Of a stretch of DNA of 64,000 nucleotides, positions 17,170 through 26,312 are shown in pieces. Below the pieces are notes generated by a model. That model made no database searches, was not told the DNA's origin, and saw only the letters and a list, made by a program, of their open reading frames with translations. A program made the position numbers and the translations under genes. The DNA comes from Pseudarthrobacter sp. IC2-21. GTDB lineage: Bacteria; Actinomycetota; Actinomycetes; Actinomycetales; Micrococcaceae. Where the stretch lies: assembly GCF_034048115.1 (NCBI RefSeq), contig NZ_CP139145.1:4201010-4265009 (forward strand), in the 5' to 3' direction. The number at the start of each line of letters is the position of its first letter. Position 1 is the stretch's first letter.

Positions 17170-18471
17170 CTAAGCCGCAGTCCGGAAGAAAAGCTCCGTG
17201 ACAACAGCCAGCCGGTGGGGGTCTTCCACGCCGCAGAGCTCGCGGGCGGAGTGCATCGAAAGCAGGGGCACGCCGACGTCGACCGTCCGGATCCCCAGGC
17301 GCGTTGCGGTCAGCGGCCCGATGGTGGAGCCGCACGGCATCACGTTGTTGGAGACAAATTCCTGGTACGGCACGTTCGCCTCACCACAGAGCCGAGCCCA
17401 CAAGGCCGCGCCCGGCGCATCGGTGGCGTAGCGCTGGTTGGCGTTGATCTTCAGCAGCGGGCCGCCGTTCAGGACGGGGTGGTTGGCCGGATCGTGCCGT
17501 TCGGGATAGTTGGGGTGAACGGCGTGGCCGGCGTCCGCGGAAACACAGAACGACGCCGACAACGCCTGCCGCCGCTGGCTCACCGTGGCGCCGAGGCTGT
17601 CGGAGACGCGTACGAGCACGTCCTCGAGGATGGGACCGCAGGCCCCGGAGCGTGAATTGGAGCCGATTTCCTCGTGGTCGAACGCCGCCAGGACGGCGAC
17701 GGGCCCACCGGCAGAAGGAGAAGCAGCGCGCGCGATCAGCGCCGCCAGCCCCGCATGCGTGGCGGAAAGGTTGTCCAGCCGCCCGGACGCGAAGAACTCA
17801 CTGTTGGCCCCGAAAACCGCCGCCGCCTGTGTGTCCGCGATGACGACGTCGTACCCGCCGATCTCCGCCGCGTTCACCGAAGCCCCCGCCACATGGGACG
17901 CCAGAACACCCAGCAGGTCAAAATCGGCAGGACTTCCCAGCCCCCAGACGGGGTTCATGTGCCGCTGCTTGTCCAGCGTCAGGCCGTCGTTCACCGCGCG
18001 GTCCAGGTGGATGGCCAGCTGCGGGAACCGGAGCAGCGGGCCGGTGGCCGTGAGGTGCTGGGTGCCATCGAGCATGACCAGCCGCCCCGCCAGCTGCAGC
18101 TCACGGTCCAGCCACGAGTTCAGGAGCGGGCCGCCGTACACTTCCACACCGGCCTGCAGCCAGCCGAACGAACCCGTGGTGGGCTTGGGCTTCAGCTTGA
18201 ACGACGGCGAATCCGTATGCGCGCCCAGGATGTTGAAGCCGGTGGTGGGCCCCGCGCTCTCGGGCACCACCCACGCAATCAGGGCACCGTCGCGGACCAG
18301 GTAGAAGGCCCCCGCGCCGCCGCCCCACGGCTCCCGCTCGTCCAGTCCGGTGAACCCTGCCTCGTCCAGCCGGCGCGCGGCCTCGTGGACGGCGTGGAAG
18401 CTCGACGGCGACGCGCTGACGTACGCGGCGAGGTCCTGGATGTGGTCTGCGGCGGCGGAAGGTGAAGGCAT
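17170..18471 (-). CDS. M18-family aspartyl/leucyl aminopeptidase
   Basis: 433 residues from ATG 18471 (M-P-S-P-S-A-A-A-D-H-I); the in-frame start at 18519 adds 16 poorly matching residues. It shows the M18 metal-binding and catalytic blocks: G-A-H-T-D-S-P (first metal His/Asp), F-D-H-E-E-I-G-S (Glu catalytic base and ligand), V-S-A-D-A-G-H-A-V-H-P-N-Y and M-H-S-A-R-E near the C-terminus (second His ligand). M18 enzymes are cytosolic dizinc aminopeptidases that form large tetrahedral dodecamers and remove N-terminal, often acidic, residues from peptides. Length and motif order match the family. The gene appears to stand alone. Confidence 0.93.
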   Translation of the reverse strand: MPSPSAAADHIQDLAAYVSASPSSFHAVHEAARRLDEAGFTGLDEREPWGGGAGAFYLVRDGALIAWVVPESAGPTTGFNILGAHTDSPSFKLKPKPTTGSFGWLQAGVEVYGGPLLNSWLDRELQLAGRLVMLDGTQHLTATGPLLRFPQLAIHLDRAVNDGLTLDKQRHMNPVWGLGSPADFDLLGVLASHVAGASVNAAEIGGYDVVIADTQAAAVFGANSEFFASGRLDNLSATHAGLAALIARAASPSAGGPVAVLAAFDHEEIGSNSRSGACGPILEDVLVRVSDSLGATVSQRRQALSASFCVSADAGHAVHPNYPERHDPANHPVLNGGPLLKINANQRYATDAPGAALWARLCGEANVPYQEFVSNNVMPCGSTIGPLTATRLGIRTVDVGVPLLSMHSARELCGVEDPHRLAVVTELFFRTAA

Positions 18472-18521
18472 GGTTTCGAGTCTAACGCCGCACCCACGGG
18501 CGGTCCCCGCGCCCCGCACAC

Positions 18522-19427
18522 CTACAACGTGACGTTCAGGCCGGCCGTGTAGCCCGTGGCCGCTGAGCCGGTCATCGTTGCCAGCTGGTAGATGGCGCCG
18601 TCGTCCCGGAAGACGCTGTCATTCTGCAGGGTGGTCCGTTTTATGTTCGCCACGCTGGACTCGTAGCCCGGCGTGGCGTAGACGTCGTCGCAGGCGGCCT
18701 TGGTCAGGGCGATCTGGGAGACCGCCAGCACCTGCCCGGCCGCCGTCGCATTGCTCATGGACTCGAAAACTTCAAAGTGGATGTGCGGCCAGCGTCCCGA
18801 ATAGGCGCCGGGGAAGATGGAGTTGAACGTGACCTGGCCGTTCGCGTCCGCCTCCTGGACGCCGCGGAGGTAGTTTTCGTTGGACAGGCCCGAATCGTAG
18901 AGCGAGTACCGTCCTTCCCGGTCGCAGTGCCAGGCGTAGACGGCGGCCCCGGCAAACGGTACGCAGCCGTTGGCGTTGTCCAGCAGGGTCAGCGTGAAGG
19001 TCAGCGGCACACCCTCTGCCTTCGCGCTGCCGGTCCCGAAACTCGAGGTGATGTCCTGCCGCACCACCCCCGACGCAGCCAGGACGTTGGGCCCGTTCGA
19101 GCCGTCACCCGGGAACGGACCCGCGGTCTCCGCCGGAATCTCCACGCCGCACTCGGCGATCGCCCGGGTGAGCGTCGGAGAAGCGGAGGGCGACGCCGTC
19201 GTGCCGGCTGCAGCGGAGGACGCGGCACCTCCTGTGGCGGCCGACGTCGGGGTGCCCGCCGCACTGCCCGATCCGCTGCTGCCCGATCCGCCCGGAGTGC
19301 ATGCTGCCAGTGCCGCTGCCGCGCCGCCCGCGCCAAACAACATGCCCAGGGAACGGCGGCTCATGAGGGTGGAGAGATCGAACTCGAGGCCGCGATCGTG
19401 GTTGGGATGGGGAACGTGATTGCTCAT
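18522..19427 (-). CDS. Secreted intradiol ring-cleavage dioxygenase-like lipoprotein
   Basis: 301 residues. The N-terminus carries S-R-R-S-L-G-M-L-F-G (twin arginines at 24-25) and then L-A-A-C (Cys43), so export by Tat with lipid attachment is likely. A Ser/Gly/Ala/Thr linker of about 45 residues follows. The C-terminal domain has G-P-F-P-G-D-G-S, W-H-C-D-R-E-G-R-Y-S-L-Y and S-G-R-W-P-H-I-H-F-E-V-F, the beta-sandwich and Tyr/His iron-ligand pattern of intradiol dioxygenases such as the protocatechuate 3,4-dioxygenase beta chain. Members exported this way are found in actinobacteria and some act on extracellular aromatic compounds. The natural substrate here is unknown, and no catechol pathway genes are adjacent. 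Confidence 0.87.
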   Translation of the reverse strand: MSNHVPHPNHDRGLEFDLSTLMSRRSLGMLFGAGGAAAALAACTPGGSGSSGSGSAAGTPTSAATGGAASSAAAGTTASPSASPTLTRAIAECGVEIPAETAGPFPGDGSNGPNVLAASGVVRQDITSSFGTGSAKAEGVPLTFTLTLLDNANGCVPFAGAAVYAWHCDREGRYSLYDSGLSNENYLRGVQEADANGQVTFNSIFPGAYSGRWPHIHFEVFESMSNATAAGQVLAVSQIALTKAACDDVYATPGYESSVANIKRTTLQNDSVFRDDGAIYQLATMTGSAATGYTAGLNVTL

Positions 19428-19489
19428 GCCTCAATCCAACCCGGCGCGCCTGTCGGCTGCATAGGGTGTGGCTGTGCCGGAGCTGTGCG

Positions 19490-20179
19490 TCAGTAGTCCG
19501 GGTTGGACGGGACCACGAGGCCGGTTTCATACGCGTAGACCACGGCCTGGACCCGGTCGCGCAGGTGGAGTTTGGTGAGGATCCGGCGCACATGGGTTTT
19601 CACAGTGGCTTCGGACAGGAAATACCGGTGCGCGATCTCGGCATTGGAGAGGCCTTCCGCCATGGCTTCGAGCATCTCGGTTTCGCGGGGAGTCAGGTCT
19701 TCCAGTAGCGGATCGCGCTGGGTCGAGGCGGCCGGCCGCCCAGCGCCGCGGACATACGTTTCAAGGAGCCGCTGCGTGACCCGGGGCGCCACCACGGCGT
19801 CCCCGCTGGCCACCACCCGGACGGCCTGGATGAGTTCCGACGGCGCCACGTCCTTGAGCAGGAACGCGGAGGCCCCCGCCTGGAGGCCGGCGAACGCGTA
19901 TTCGTCCACGTCAAAAGTGGTGAGGATGATGACCCGCGCCGCGGCGCCGGCTGCCGTGATGGCGCGGGTTGCTTCGATGCCGTCCAGCACCGGCATCCGC
20001 ACGTCCATCAGCACCACGTCGGGCTTCAGTTCCCGCACCTGCCGCACCGCCTCTGCTCCGTCGGACGCTTCGCCCACAATCCTGAGGTCTTCCTCGCCCT
20101 CCAGGATCAGGCGGAAGCCCATCCTCAACAGCGGCTGGTCATCCACCAGCAGGACGGTGATCGGTGGTGTCGGAGTCAT
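19490..20179 (-). CDS. NarL/LuxR-family response regulator
   Basis: 229 residues. The receiver domain has the acidic pair L-V-D-D near residue 13, the phosphoacceptor Asp59 in L-M-D-V-R-M-P, the switch Thr in I-L-T-T-F-D and the Lys in F-L-L-K-D. The C-terminal helix-turn-helix of the LuxR type contains L-T-P-R-E-T-E-M-L and S-E-A-T-V-K-T-H-V-R-R-I-L. The start overlaps the kinase stop by four bases, so they form a cognate pair. It probably controls the ABC transporter genes directly upstream in the same operon. Confidence 0.93.
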   Translation of the reverse strand: MTPTPPITVLLVDDQPLLRMGFRLILEGEEDLRIVGEASDGAEAVRQVRELKPDVVLMDVRMPVLDGIEATRAITAAGAAARVIILTTFDVDEYAFAGLQAGASAFLLKDVAPSELIQAVRVVASGDAVVAPRVTQRLLETYVRGAGRPAASTQRDPLLEDLTPRETEMLEAMAEGLSNAEIAHRYFLSEATVKTHVRRILTKLHLRDRVQAVVYAYETGLVVPSNPDY

Positions 20180-21519
20180 GCTCTGCCTTGCAGTTGGGGG
20201 ACAGGGTCCCGATCGGGAAGGTCCTCGTCGGGCGAGCTGAGCACAGCCCGGACCCGCCAGCCCCGGGCGGTGGGGCCGGCCTCCACGGTGCCGCCGTAGA
20301 TCCGGGCCCGTTCGGCCATCCCCAGCAGGCCCTGCCCCGAACCCAGCGCCTGGGCGGGTCCTGGTGCGCCGGGCTCGGCCGCGGCCGGGCCGGGAAGTTC
20401 CTTGCCGTCGTCGAGCACTTCAATGGTGACCAACGAGCCGGCGCGGAGAATGCTCACGTCCACCCGGCTGTGGCCGCGGCTGTAACGCAGGACGTTGGTG
20501 AGGGATTCCTGCACGATCCGGTAGACAGTCAACTGGAAGGACGGATCCCGGGGGAGGGACGGTCCGCTATGCGAATAGTGCAACGGCAGTCCGGCAGTGC
20601 GGAACCCTTCCAACAATTTGGCGAGTCCTTCACCGGAGTCAAGGGGCGCCCGCGGTGCGAGGGCTCCGTTGTGATCCCTCAGCACACCCAGGACGCGGCG
20701 CATGTCCGCCAACGCTGTCCGGCCGGTACGCGACACCTCGCCCAGCACCTCGGAGGCACGTTCCGGGCTCTTCCGGGCCACCACTGCCGCGCCGTCGGAC
20801 AGACTGATCATCACGGTCAGGGAGTGGGCCACGACGTCGTGCATTTCCCGGGCGATGCGGTTGCGCTCATTGACTGAGGCCAGGCTGGCCGTACGCGATG
20901 CCCACGCAGCGACCTCCAGCTCATGTTCGCGGCGTTGCCGCACCGAGATGCCAATCCCGGTGGCAATGACGTTGGACAGGGCAATGGTGGCTCCGGTGGC
21001 AATGCTGGTCAGGAGGTGGAAATCCCCCGGATTGCCGGCGGTATGAACGAAGGAATTCTCCATGGGGCCCACGGCGGCCAAAAGATACAGGAGGGCAAGC
21101 GGGGCCGTGGCCGCGGTCATGGCCACCAGGGCGAACCGGCGGGTGTGCACCACCGCAACGGCGTAGAGGGAGAACCACAGCCCGGCGGAGACGTTCGAGC
21201 CCCACGGGTGCAGCAGGGTCACCGCCACTTCCGTCACCGCAACGAACGCTGCCAGGGCAACCGGGTAGGAGCGTCGCAGGAAGAGCGCGCACGCCACGGC
21301 AGCGAGGAGCACCGCGGCGAGCCACGAACCCTTCAGGATGGCATCCACCACGGTGGGGGCAACCAGCACCGTGTACGTGGCCACCACCACCGCGTCCATA
21401 ACGCGAGGATGGAGGTACAGGTACCGCCGGATCCGGCCGCGCCGCCTGGCCGTGATTTCGGCGAAGGACGCCTGGGCCTGTCCGGCCCAGGCGTCCTTCA
21501 CCGCTGCGGCTTCATTCAT
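20176..21519 (-). CDS. Sensor histidine kinase (HisKA_3 type)
   Basis: 447 residues. Four to six hydrophobic segments between about residues 40 and 190 form a membrane domain with little extracellular sequence. The dimerisation and phosphotransfer block is N-E-R-N-R-I-A-R-E-M-H-D-V-V-A-H with His227, and the ATPase domain shows V-Q-E-S-L-T-N-V-L-R-Y-S, V-L-D-D-G and G-L-L-G-M-A-E-R-A. This is the NarX/DesK-like subgroup. An Ala/Pro/Gly-rich insertion of about 20 residues lies between the last two ATPase motifs. With almost no outer domain, it may sense membrane stress or signal through the neighbouring transporter. Confidence 0.92.
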   Translation of the reverse strand: MNEAAAVKDAWAGQAQASFAEITARRRGRIRRYLYLHPRVMDAVVVATYTVLVAPTVVDAILKGSWLAAVLLAAVACALFLRRSYPVALAAFVAVTEVAVTLLHPWGSNVSAGLWFSLYAVAVVHTRRFALVAMTAATAPLALLYLLAAVGPMENSFVHTAGNPGDFHLLTSIATGATIALSNVIATGIGISVRQRREHELEVAAWASRTASLASVNERNRIAREMHDVVAHSLTVMISLSDGAAVVARKSPERASEVLGEVSRTGRTALADMRRVLGVLRDHNGALAPRAPLDSGEGLAKLLEGFRTAGLPLHYSHSGPSLPRDPSFQLTVYRIVQESLTNVLRYSRGHSRVDVSILRAGSLVTIEVLDDGKELPGPAAAEPGAPGPAQALGSGQGLLGMAERARIYGGTVEAGPTARGWRVRAVLSSPDEDLPDRDPVPQLQGRA

Positions 21520-21536
21520 GCTCGGAGCCCAGGCTG

Positions 21537-22433
21537 TCAGACGTCGCGTTTCTTGAGGACGACGGCGGCGAGCACCACCGGGATCACCACCCAGGCGCCG
21601 AGGACCAGTGCTGCCTGCCAGGCTTCAAGGGTGTCCGGCAGGTGGTTCACGGCCGTCATCGGCTCCACGGTGTTACCGGGAAGGTATTTGCGGGCCTGCA
21701 CGAAGAAATCGCCCGGGATCAGCTGGAAGGCAATGGGGGCCACGAAGAACAGGCCCACCAGGCTCATGATGCCGCCCGCAGAATTCCTCAGCAGGGACCC
21801 CAGCGCCATGCCAATCGCGGCGACGGCCGCCACGTAGACGCTGTTGACCAGCAGCATCTTCACCGACTGCGAGCTGGCCAGGTCCAGGTCCAGCTTGTAG
21901 TTGTCCAGGATCGGCACGGCCACAAGGCCCGCGATGAACACGGAGATGGCGGTCACCGCAAACGCTGTCACCATCACCACCAGCAGCTTGGCCACGAAGG
22001 CCGGAGTCCGCCGGGGCACGGCCGCGAATGTTGAACGTGCCATCCCGGTGGTGAATTCCGAGCTCATCAGCAGGACGCCGAGGGAGCCCAGGATGAGTTG
22101 TGCGAAGGCAATGCCGGACGTCGGCACACCGATGGCCAGGTTGCCGCCCTGGGCGGCAAAGGAAGCCGCCGCCTCGGGGTCCTTGAGGGCCTGCTCGGCG
22201 AAGGAGCCCGTGCCCCAGGCGGACAGCGCGCCGAAGCCCACCACCACCAACACGGTGCTGGCGAGCAGGATCAGGGTGGAAAGGAGTGTCCGGAACTTGA
22301 TGAACTCCGAGTTGAGCACACGGGGAAACGAGGGGCCGGGACCCGTGCTGGTGGCGTCGCCGGAGAGGGGCCCGGCGGGCGCAGCATGTGCGCCACGGCG
22401 GGACGGGTTGGGGTCGAGGGTGGTGGAGCTCAT
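21537..22433 (-). CDS. ABC-2 type transporter permease
   Basis: 298 residues. An N-terminal soluble tail of about 40 residues precedes R-V-L-N-S-E-F-I-K-F-R-T, the common start of the permease domain in actinobacterial ABC-2 exporters, and about six membrane segments follow. The final residues are basic (V-L-K-K-R-D-V). It starts three bases after the ATPase gene stops and is followed by the kinase gene, so the transporter and its sensor are encoded as one unit. Substrate unknown; lipid, peptide antibiotic or drug export is typical of such modules. Confidence 0.88.
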   Translation of the reverse strand: MSSTTLDPNPSRRGAHAAPAGPLSGDATSTGPGPSFPRVLNSEFIKFRTLLSTLILLASTVLVVVGFGALSAWGTGSFAEQALKDPEAAASFAAQGGNLAIGVPTSGIAFAQLILGSLGVLLMSSEFTTGMARSTFAAVPRRTPAFVAKLLVVMVTAFAVTAISVFIAGLVAVPILDNYKLDLDLASSQSVKMLLVNSVYVAAVAAIGMALGSLLRNSAGGIMSLVGLFFVAPIAFQLIPGDFFVQARKYLPGNTVEPMTAVNHLPDTLEAWQAALVLGAWVVIPVVLAAVVLKKRDV

Positions 22434-22436
22434 GGC

Positions 22437-23384
22437 TTAGTTGCCTCCGGACTGGGCGGGAGCCTCGGCGGCGCCCGCGGTAATCAGCGAGTGGTATTCG
22501 ACTTCATCCTTGGTCAGCTCCATGTAGGCCTCCTCGAGGCTTGCCTGCAGCGGCGTGAGTTCGTAGATCATGGTGTGGCTGTCGAGGGCGGCGCGGGCGA
22601 TCTGGCGCGGGTCGAGGCCGCTGACCTCAAGCAGCTCGTTGTCCTGCAGTTCCACGGAGACGCCGTCGCCGGCCAACAGGCGCATCAGCTGGTCCGGCTG
22701 GTCGGTGCGGACGCGGGTGCGGGCGCTGCCCTTGCCGTTGATGATGTCCTTGATCGGGGCATCGGCGATGATCCTGCCGCGGCCAATCACGATCAGGTGA
22801 TCCGCCGTCACTGCCATCTCACTCATCAGGTGGCTGGAGAGGAACACGGTGCGCCCCTCTGAGGCCAGGTACTTGACCAGGTTGCGGACCCAGACAACGC
22901 CCTCGGGGTCCAGGCCGTTGACCGGTTCATCAAGGATGATGGTCTGCGGGTTGCCGAGCAGTGCAGCGGCAATACCCAAACGCTGTCCCATGCCCAGTGA
23001 GAAGCCGCCCACCTTCTTCTTGGCCACCTCCACCAGGCCCGTCATTTCAATGACTTCATGAACGCGCTTCTTCGGAATGCCGTGTGTCGCGGCCATGGCC
23101 CGGAGGTGGTTGTAGGCGGAGCGGCTGGTGTGAACAGCCTTGGCATCAAGCAGCGCGCCGACGTCCCGCAGCGGGGCGGCGTGCCGGTCGAAGGGTGCCC
23201 CGTTGACGGTGACGCTGCCCGACGTCGGCCGGTCCAGGCTCATGATCATGCGCATGGTGGTGGATTTGCCGGCGCCGTTGGGGCCGAGGAACCCGGTGAC
23301 CCGGCCAGCCTCGACAGTGAAGTTGACTCCGGCGACGGCGGTCTTTTCGCCGTAAACCTTTGTCAGGCCTTGTGCCTCAATCAT
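22437..23384 (-). CDS. ABC transporter ATP-binding protein (ABC-2 exporter type)
   Basis: 315 residues. Walker A is G-P-N-G-A-G-K-S-T-T, the signature is F-S-L-G-M-G-Q-R-L-G, Walker B is T-I-I-L-D-E-P-V-N-G-L-D-P, and the switch His is in F-L-S-S-H-L-M-S-E. A C-terminal domain of about 100 residues follows, as in DrrA- and BcrA-like exporter ATPases. It probably powers the permease encoded directly downstream. It is first in the four-gene module ATPase-permease-kinase-regulator, so the promoter should lie in the 167 bases upstream (23385-23551). Confidence 0.92.
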   Translation of the reverse strand: MIEAQGLTKVYGEKTAVAGVNFTVEAGRVTGFLGPNGAGKSTTMRMIMSLDRPTSGSVTVNGAPFDRHAAPLRDVGALLDAKAVHTSRSAYNHLRAMAATHGIPKKRVHEVIEMTGLVEVAKKKVGGFSLGMGQRLGIAAALLGNPQTIILDEPVNGLDPEGVVWVRNLVKYLASEGRTVFLSSHLMSEMAVTADHLIVIGRGRIIADAPIKDIINGKGSARTRVRTDQPDQLMRLLAGDGVSVELQDNELLEVSGLDPRQIARAALDSHTMIYELTPLQASLEEAYMELTKDEVEYHSLITAGAAEAPAQSGGN

Positions 23385-23551
23385 GGACGGGTTCCTTAGA
23401 ACGGCAGCCTCTCGGCTGCGGAAGTTTGGTGTGCACTGCCCACGCTACCCACGCCCACGCTCCGTTTCGCCTCTCTAAGGGATGATTCAGGGTCGAATCA
23501 GGGTAATCCCCACGGATGATCCGGGGCCGGTTTCACCGGGACGGGCGGGAG

Positions 23552-25048
23552 TCAGGGCCGCGGCGAATAGTACGTCAGGGCCCGCGGCTCAACGCGGAAC
23601 CGGGCACTGCGGACGCCTGCCAGCGCTTCACCGTCCACAGCCAGTGCCATCGGCGAACCCGCAGATTCAATCAGAACCTCCGTGGCCTCCCTCAGGTGGG
23701 TGATCCGGGAGGTTGCCACGGTTCCCGTGAGAACGGACCACAGCAGCCGCAACCGGGCGAAGGATTCATCAGCGGTGATCATCCGGACGTCCAGTACGCC
23801 GTCATCCAGAACGGGCCGGTACAGGGGCGCATGGTCACGGGGATAGTAGCGGCCACGTCCCAGGTACGCGATCCAGACCTTGTGCCGGACCCCGTCCACC
23901 ATCAGGACGGTGGGTGTTCCCACCGCGAAGGTCCGGAACATAGCCACCACCCCCGCCAACGGCTTGCCAAGGGCCGGCTGCAGCTGTTCACGGCGGCGCA
24001 CCAGATTCGGGTACAGGCCCACACTGGCGGTGTTCACCATGATGAGTTCGGCCGTTTCCGGGTTTCCTGCCAGCCCGCGTTCCACCGTCACCCTGCCCAC
24101 ATCGGACTCCGCAGCCTCACCGTTTGTGGCGGCCGCAACCGCCTCCTTGAGGCTCCCGGTGCCGGTGTCCCGGGCAAAGTGGTTCAAGGTGCCGCCGGGC
24201 AGCACGAGCAGCGGAAGGGAACGCTCGACGGCGGCGGCTGCGGCAGTGCCTACGGTCCCGTCACCGCCCCACACACCGAGTGCCAGGGTGCCGGGGTGCG
24301 TTGCGGTGGCCTGAATAGCGTCCTCCAGGCTCTCCTCGGGATCCACGGTCTTTATATACGCTTGTGGGAATACTTCCTGCAGGGCCGCAGCGGTCTCCTC
24401 CTTGTAGGACCCGCCGAGCGTGTTCACCACAATGCTCAGGCCCTCACCGCCCGGGAGTCTGGGGGCGTCCGTTTCCGCCCGCGTGACCTGGGGAAACGGC
24501 GGCCGCACCGGCCACCACTTTCGGGTGAGCAGGGCAGCACCTGCACCGATCGCGGACCCAAAAACCACATCTGAGGGCCAGTGGGCCCCGGTGTGAACTC
24601 GGGAATATGCCACACCCACAGCCGCCGGCGCCAGCGCCGCACCGAGGACCGGCCGGACCAGGCCGGTTCCCACGGCGAAGGCGATGGCTGAGGCGGAGTG
24701 ACCGGACGGCATGGACGAGCTGGTGGGCTGCGGATGGACAAACCTGAAGACCGGCAGGTGCTCCGGCAACGGCCGGGTGCGGGGCAGCAGGGTCTTGAAA
24801 CCGGCGTTGGTCACCGCCGATGCCACGGCCTGGGCGATCAGCCCGTGTACGGCTGCGCGGCGGGTCCGGCCGGGGAACAGTGCCATGATCGCGGCTGCAC
24901 CGATCCAGAGCTTGCCTTGATCCGCGGCGGCGGAGAGCCTGCGGAAGAACGTGTCGTGGGTCCCCCCGGGAAGCGCGGAAACCCTCCGGACCAGACGCCG
25001 GTCAAGACGGCTGATGAACCCCGGTCCTGGGCGCCTGTTGGTGTGCAT
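23552..25048 (-). CDS. PAP2 phosphatase fused to a diacylglycerol-kinase-type domain
   Basis: 498 residues with two catalytic domains. The N-terminal half (about 1-190) is a membrane PAP2 phosphatase with K-T-L-L-P-R-T-R-P, P-S-G-H-S-A and S-R-V-H-T-G-A-H-W-P-S-D, the three motifs that hold the phosphohistidine site. The C-terminal half (about 210-498) is a DAGK/sphingosine-kinase-like domain with G-V-W-G-G-D-G-T-V and L-P-G-G-T-L-N-H-F-A. One half removes phosphate from a lipid phosphate and the other adds phosphate to a lipid alcohol. Such fusions are known in actinobacteria. The true lipid, phosphatidic acid or a prenyl phosphate, is not known. The MFS gene is encoded ten bases upstream. 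Confidence 0.9.
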   Translation of the reverse strand: MHTNRRPGPGFISRLDRRLVRRVSALPGGTHDTFFRRLSAAADQGKLWIGAAAIMALFPGRTRRAAVHGLIAQAVASAVTNAGFKTLLPRTRPLPEHLPVFRFVHPQPTSSSMPSGHSASAIAFAVGTGLVRPVLGAALAPAAVGVAYSRVHTGAHWPSDVVFGSAIGAGAALLTRKWWPVRPPFPQVTRAETDAPRLPGGEGLSIVVNTLGGSYKEETAAALQEVFPQAYIKTVDPEESLEDAIQATATHPGTLALGVWGGDGTVGTAAAAAVERSLPLLVLPGGTLNHFARDTGTGSLKEAVAAATNGEAAESDVGRVTVERGLAGNPETAELIMVNTASVGLYPNLVRRREQLQPALGKPLAGVVAMFRTFAVGTPTVLMVDGVRHKVWIAYLGRGRYYPRDHAPLYRPVLDDGVLDVRMITADESFARLRLLWSVLTGTVATSRITHLREATEVLIESAGSPMALAVDGEALAGVRSARFRVEPRALTYYSPRP

Positions 25049-25057
25049 TCCCCTACC

Positions 25058-26275
25058 CTAATCCCGGGCGGGACTGAGTTCAGGGATCAACGGCTTTGCG
25101 GCCCCGGCGAGGACCAGGGCCACCACAATGGGCGCGAGGATGGCCAGCAGGGCGAGGTGGATGCCGGTGAGATCGCCCAGATATCCCAGCAGGGGCGGCC
25201 CGGCGAGGAATGCAACGTAACCCAAAGTGGAGACAACGGAAACCCTCGCGGCGGCATGCCTGGGATCATCGGCCGCGGCGGACATTCCCATCGGGAAGGC
25301 CAGGGCGGCGCCGACACCCCACAGTGCGGCGCCGATCCCGGCCAGCCACACGTTTCCGGCGAGCACAAACAGGCCGAGTCCTGCAGCTGCCGCGGCCATG
25401 CTGGCACGAAGCACTGCGACGCGGCCGTACGCGTCAATCACGCGGCCGCCGAAGAACCGCATGCCTGTCATGGCCAGGACAAACAGGGCGAACATCAGCG
25501 CACCGGTGGACTCTGTGGTGCCCAGGCCATCCACTGTGGCCTTGGCGATCCAGTCATTCCCGGCGCCCTCGGTGAGGGTTGCCCCGAGGACCACCACACC
25601 TATCAGCAGGGTTCGGCTGTCGCGCCACGGCGAAGGGCCCTTCACGGCCTGGGCTTCGCCTTCGAGGCGGACCGGTTCGGGTTCGTGCGGAAGGAAATAG
25701 CGCGGAGTCACCAGTGCCACCACAACCACCACCGCGGCAATGACCAGCAGGTGTTCGGGCAGGCCCACGCCGAGGGTGGACAACCCTGCACCGATCAGGG
25801 CGCCCACGAACGCCCCGCCGCTGAAGGCGGCGTGGAACTGGGGCATGATGGTCCGCCGCAGCTTGTGTTCCACGTCGGCACCTTCGATGTTCTGGGAGAC
25901 GTCCCACAGCCCGATGCCGATGCCGAAGAAGAACAGCGAAATGGCCGTACCCAGGACCGACTCAGCCGACAGGGAGAGAGCGATCCCTACCCCGGCCAGC
26001 GCGGCCAGCAATCCGGCGGCGCGCACGGCGTTGGCCGTGCCGATCCTACCCACCACGAGTCCCGCCGTCGGAAGAGCCAGCAGCGACCCGACCGCCGTGC
26101 ACAGCAGCAGGCTGCCCATCTGGCCGGACGTGAGGTGGAGCGTTTCGGTGACCGCAGGAATCCGGGCCGCCCAGCTGGCAAACACAAAGCCGTTGACTCC
26201 GAAGACCACAAACGTTGCCGCGGCAGCTGCTGTGAGGGAGGGGCCGGCCGAGGTACTGGAGATGTCGGTCTTCAT
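25058..26275 (-). CDS. Major facilitator superfamily transporter
   Basis: 405 residues with about twelve hydrophobic segments in two halves. The N-terminal half has F-V-N/F-A-S-W-A-A-R-I-P-A-V and, after the third segment, G-L-V-V-G-R-I-G-T-A-N-A-V, which corresponds to the loop motif A of MFS proteins. The pattern resembles the YbjJ-type subgroup, often annotated as sugar or drug transporters. It lies just upstream of the PAP2-DAGK gene on the same strand and may be co-transcribed with it. A nested palindrome lies upstream, between it and the ABC-F gene. Substrate unknown. Confidence 0.87.
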   Translation of the reverse strand: MKTDISSTSAGPSLTAAAAATFVVFGVNGFVFASWAARIPAVTETLHLTSGQMGSLLLCTAVGSLLALPTAGLVVGRIGTANAVRAAGLLAALAGVGIALSLSAESVLGTAISLFFFGIGIGLWDVSQNIEGADVEHKLRRTIMPQFHAAFSGGAFVGALIGAGLSTLGVGLPEHLLVIAAVVVVVALVTPRYFLPHEPEPVRLEGEAQAVKGPSPWRDSRTLLIGVVVLGATLTEGAGNDWIAKATVDGLGTTESTGALMFALFVLAMTGMRFFGGRVIDAYGRVAVLRASMAAAAAGLGLFVLAGNVWLAGIGAALWGVGAALAFPMGMSAAADDPRHAAARVSVVSTLGYVAFLAGPPLLGYLGDLTGIHLALLAILAPIVVALVLAGAAKPLIPELSPARD

Positions 26276-26312
26276 GCTCGAATGCTAGCAACCGCCACAA
26301 AACCCCAAGCCC

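Noticed and set aside
17092..17655. Plus-strand ORF starting M-T-L-R-I-H-Y-R-D-G-R upstream of the aminopeptidase end
   Set aside because: Only the first ~25 codons lie outside the antisense of the M18 gene and there is no good start signal.
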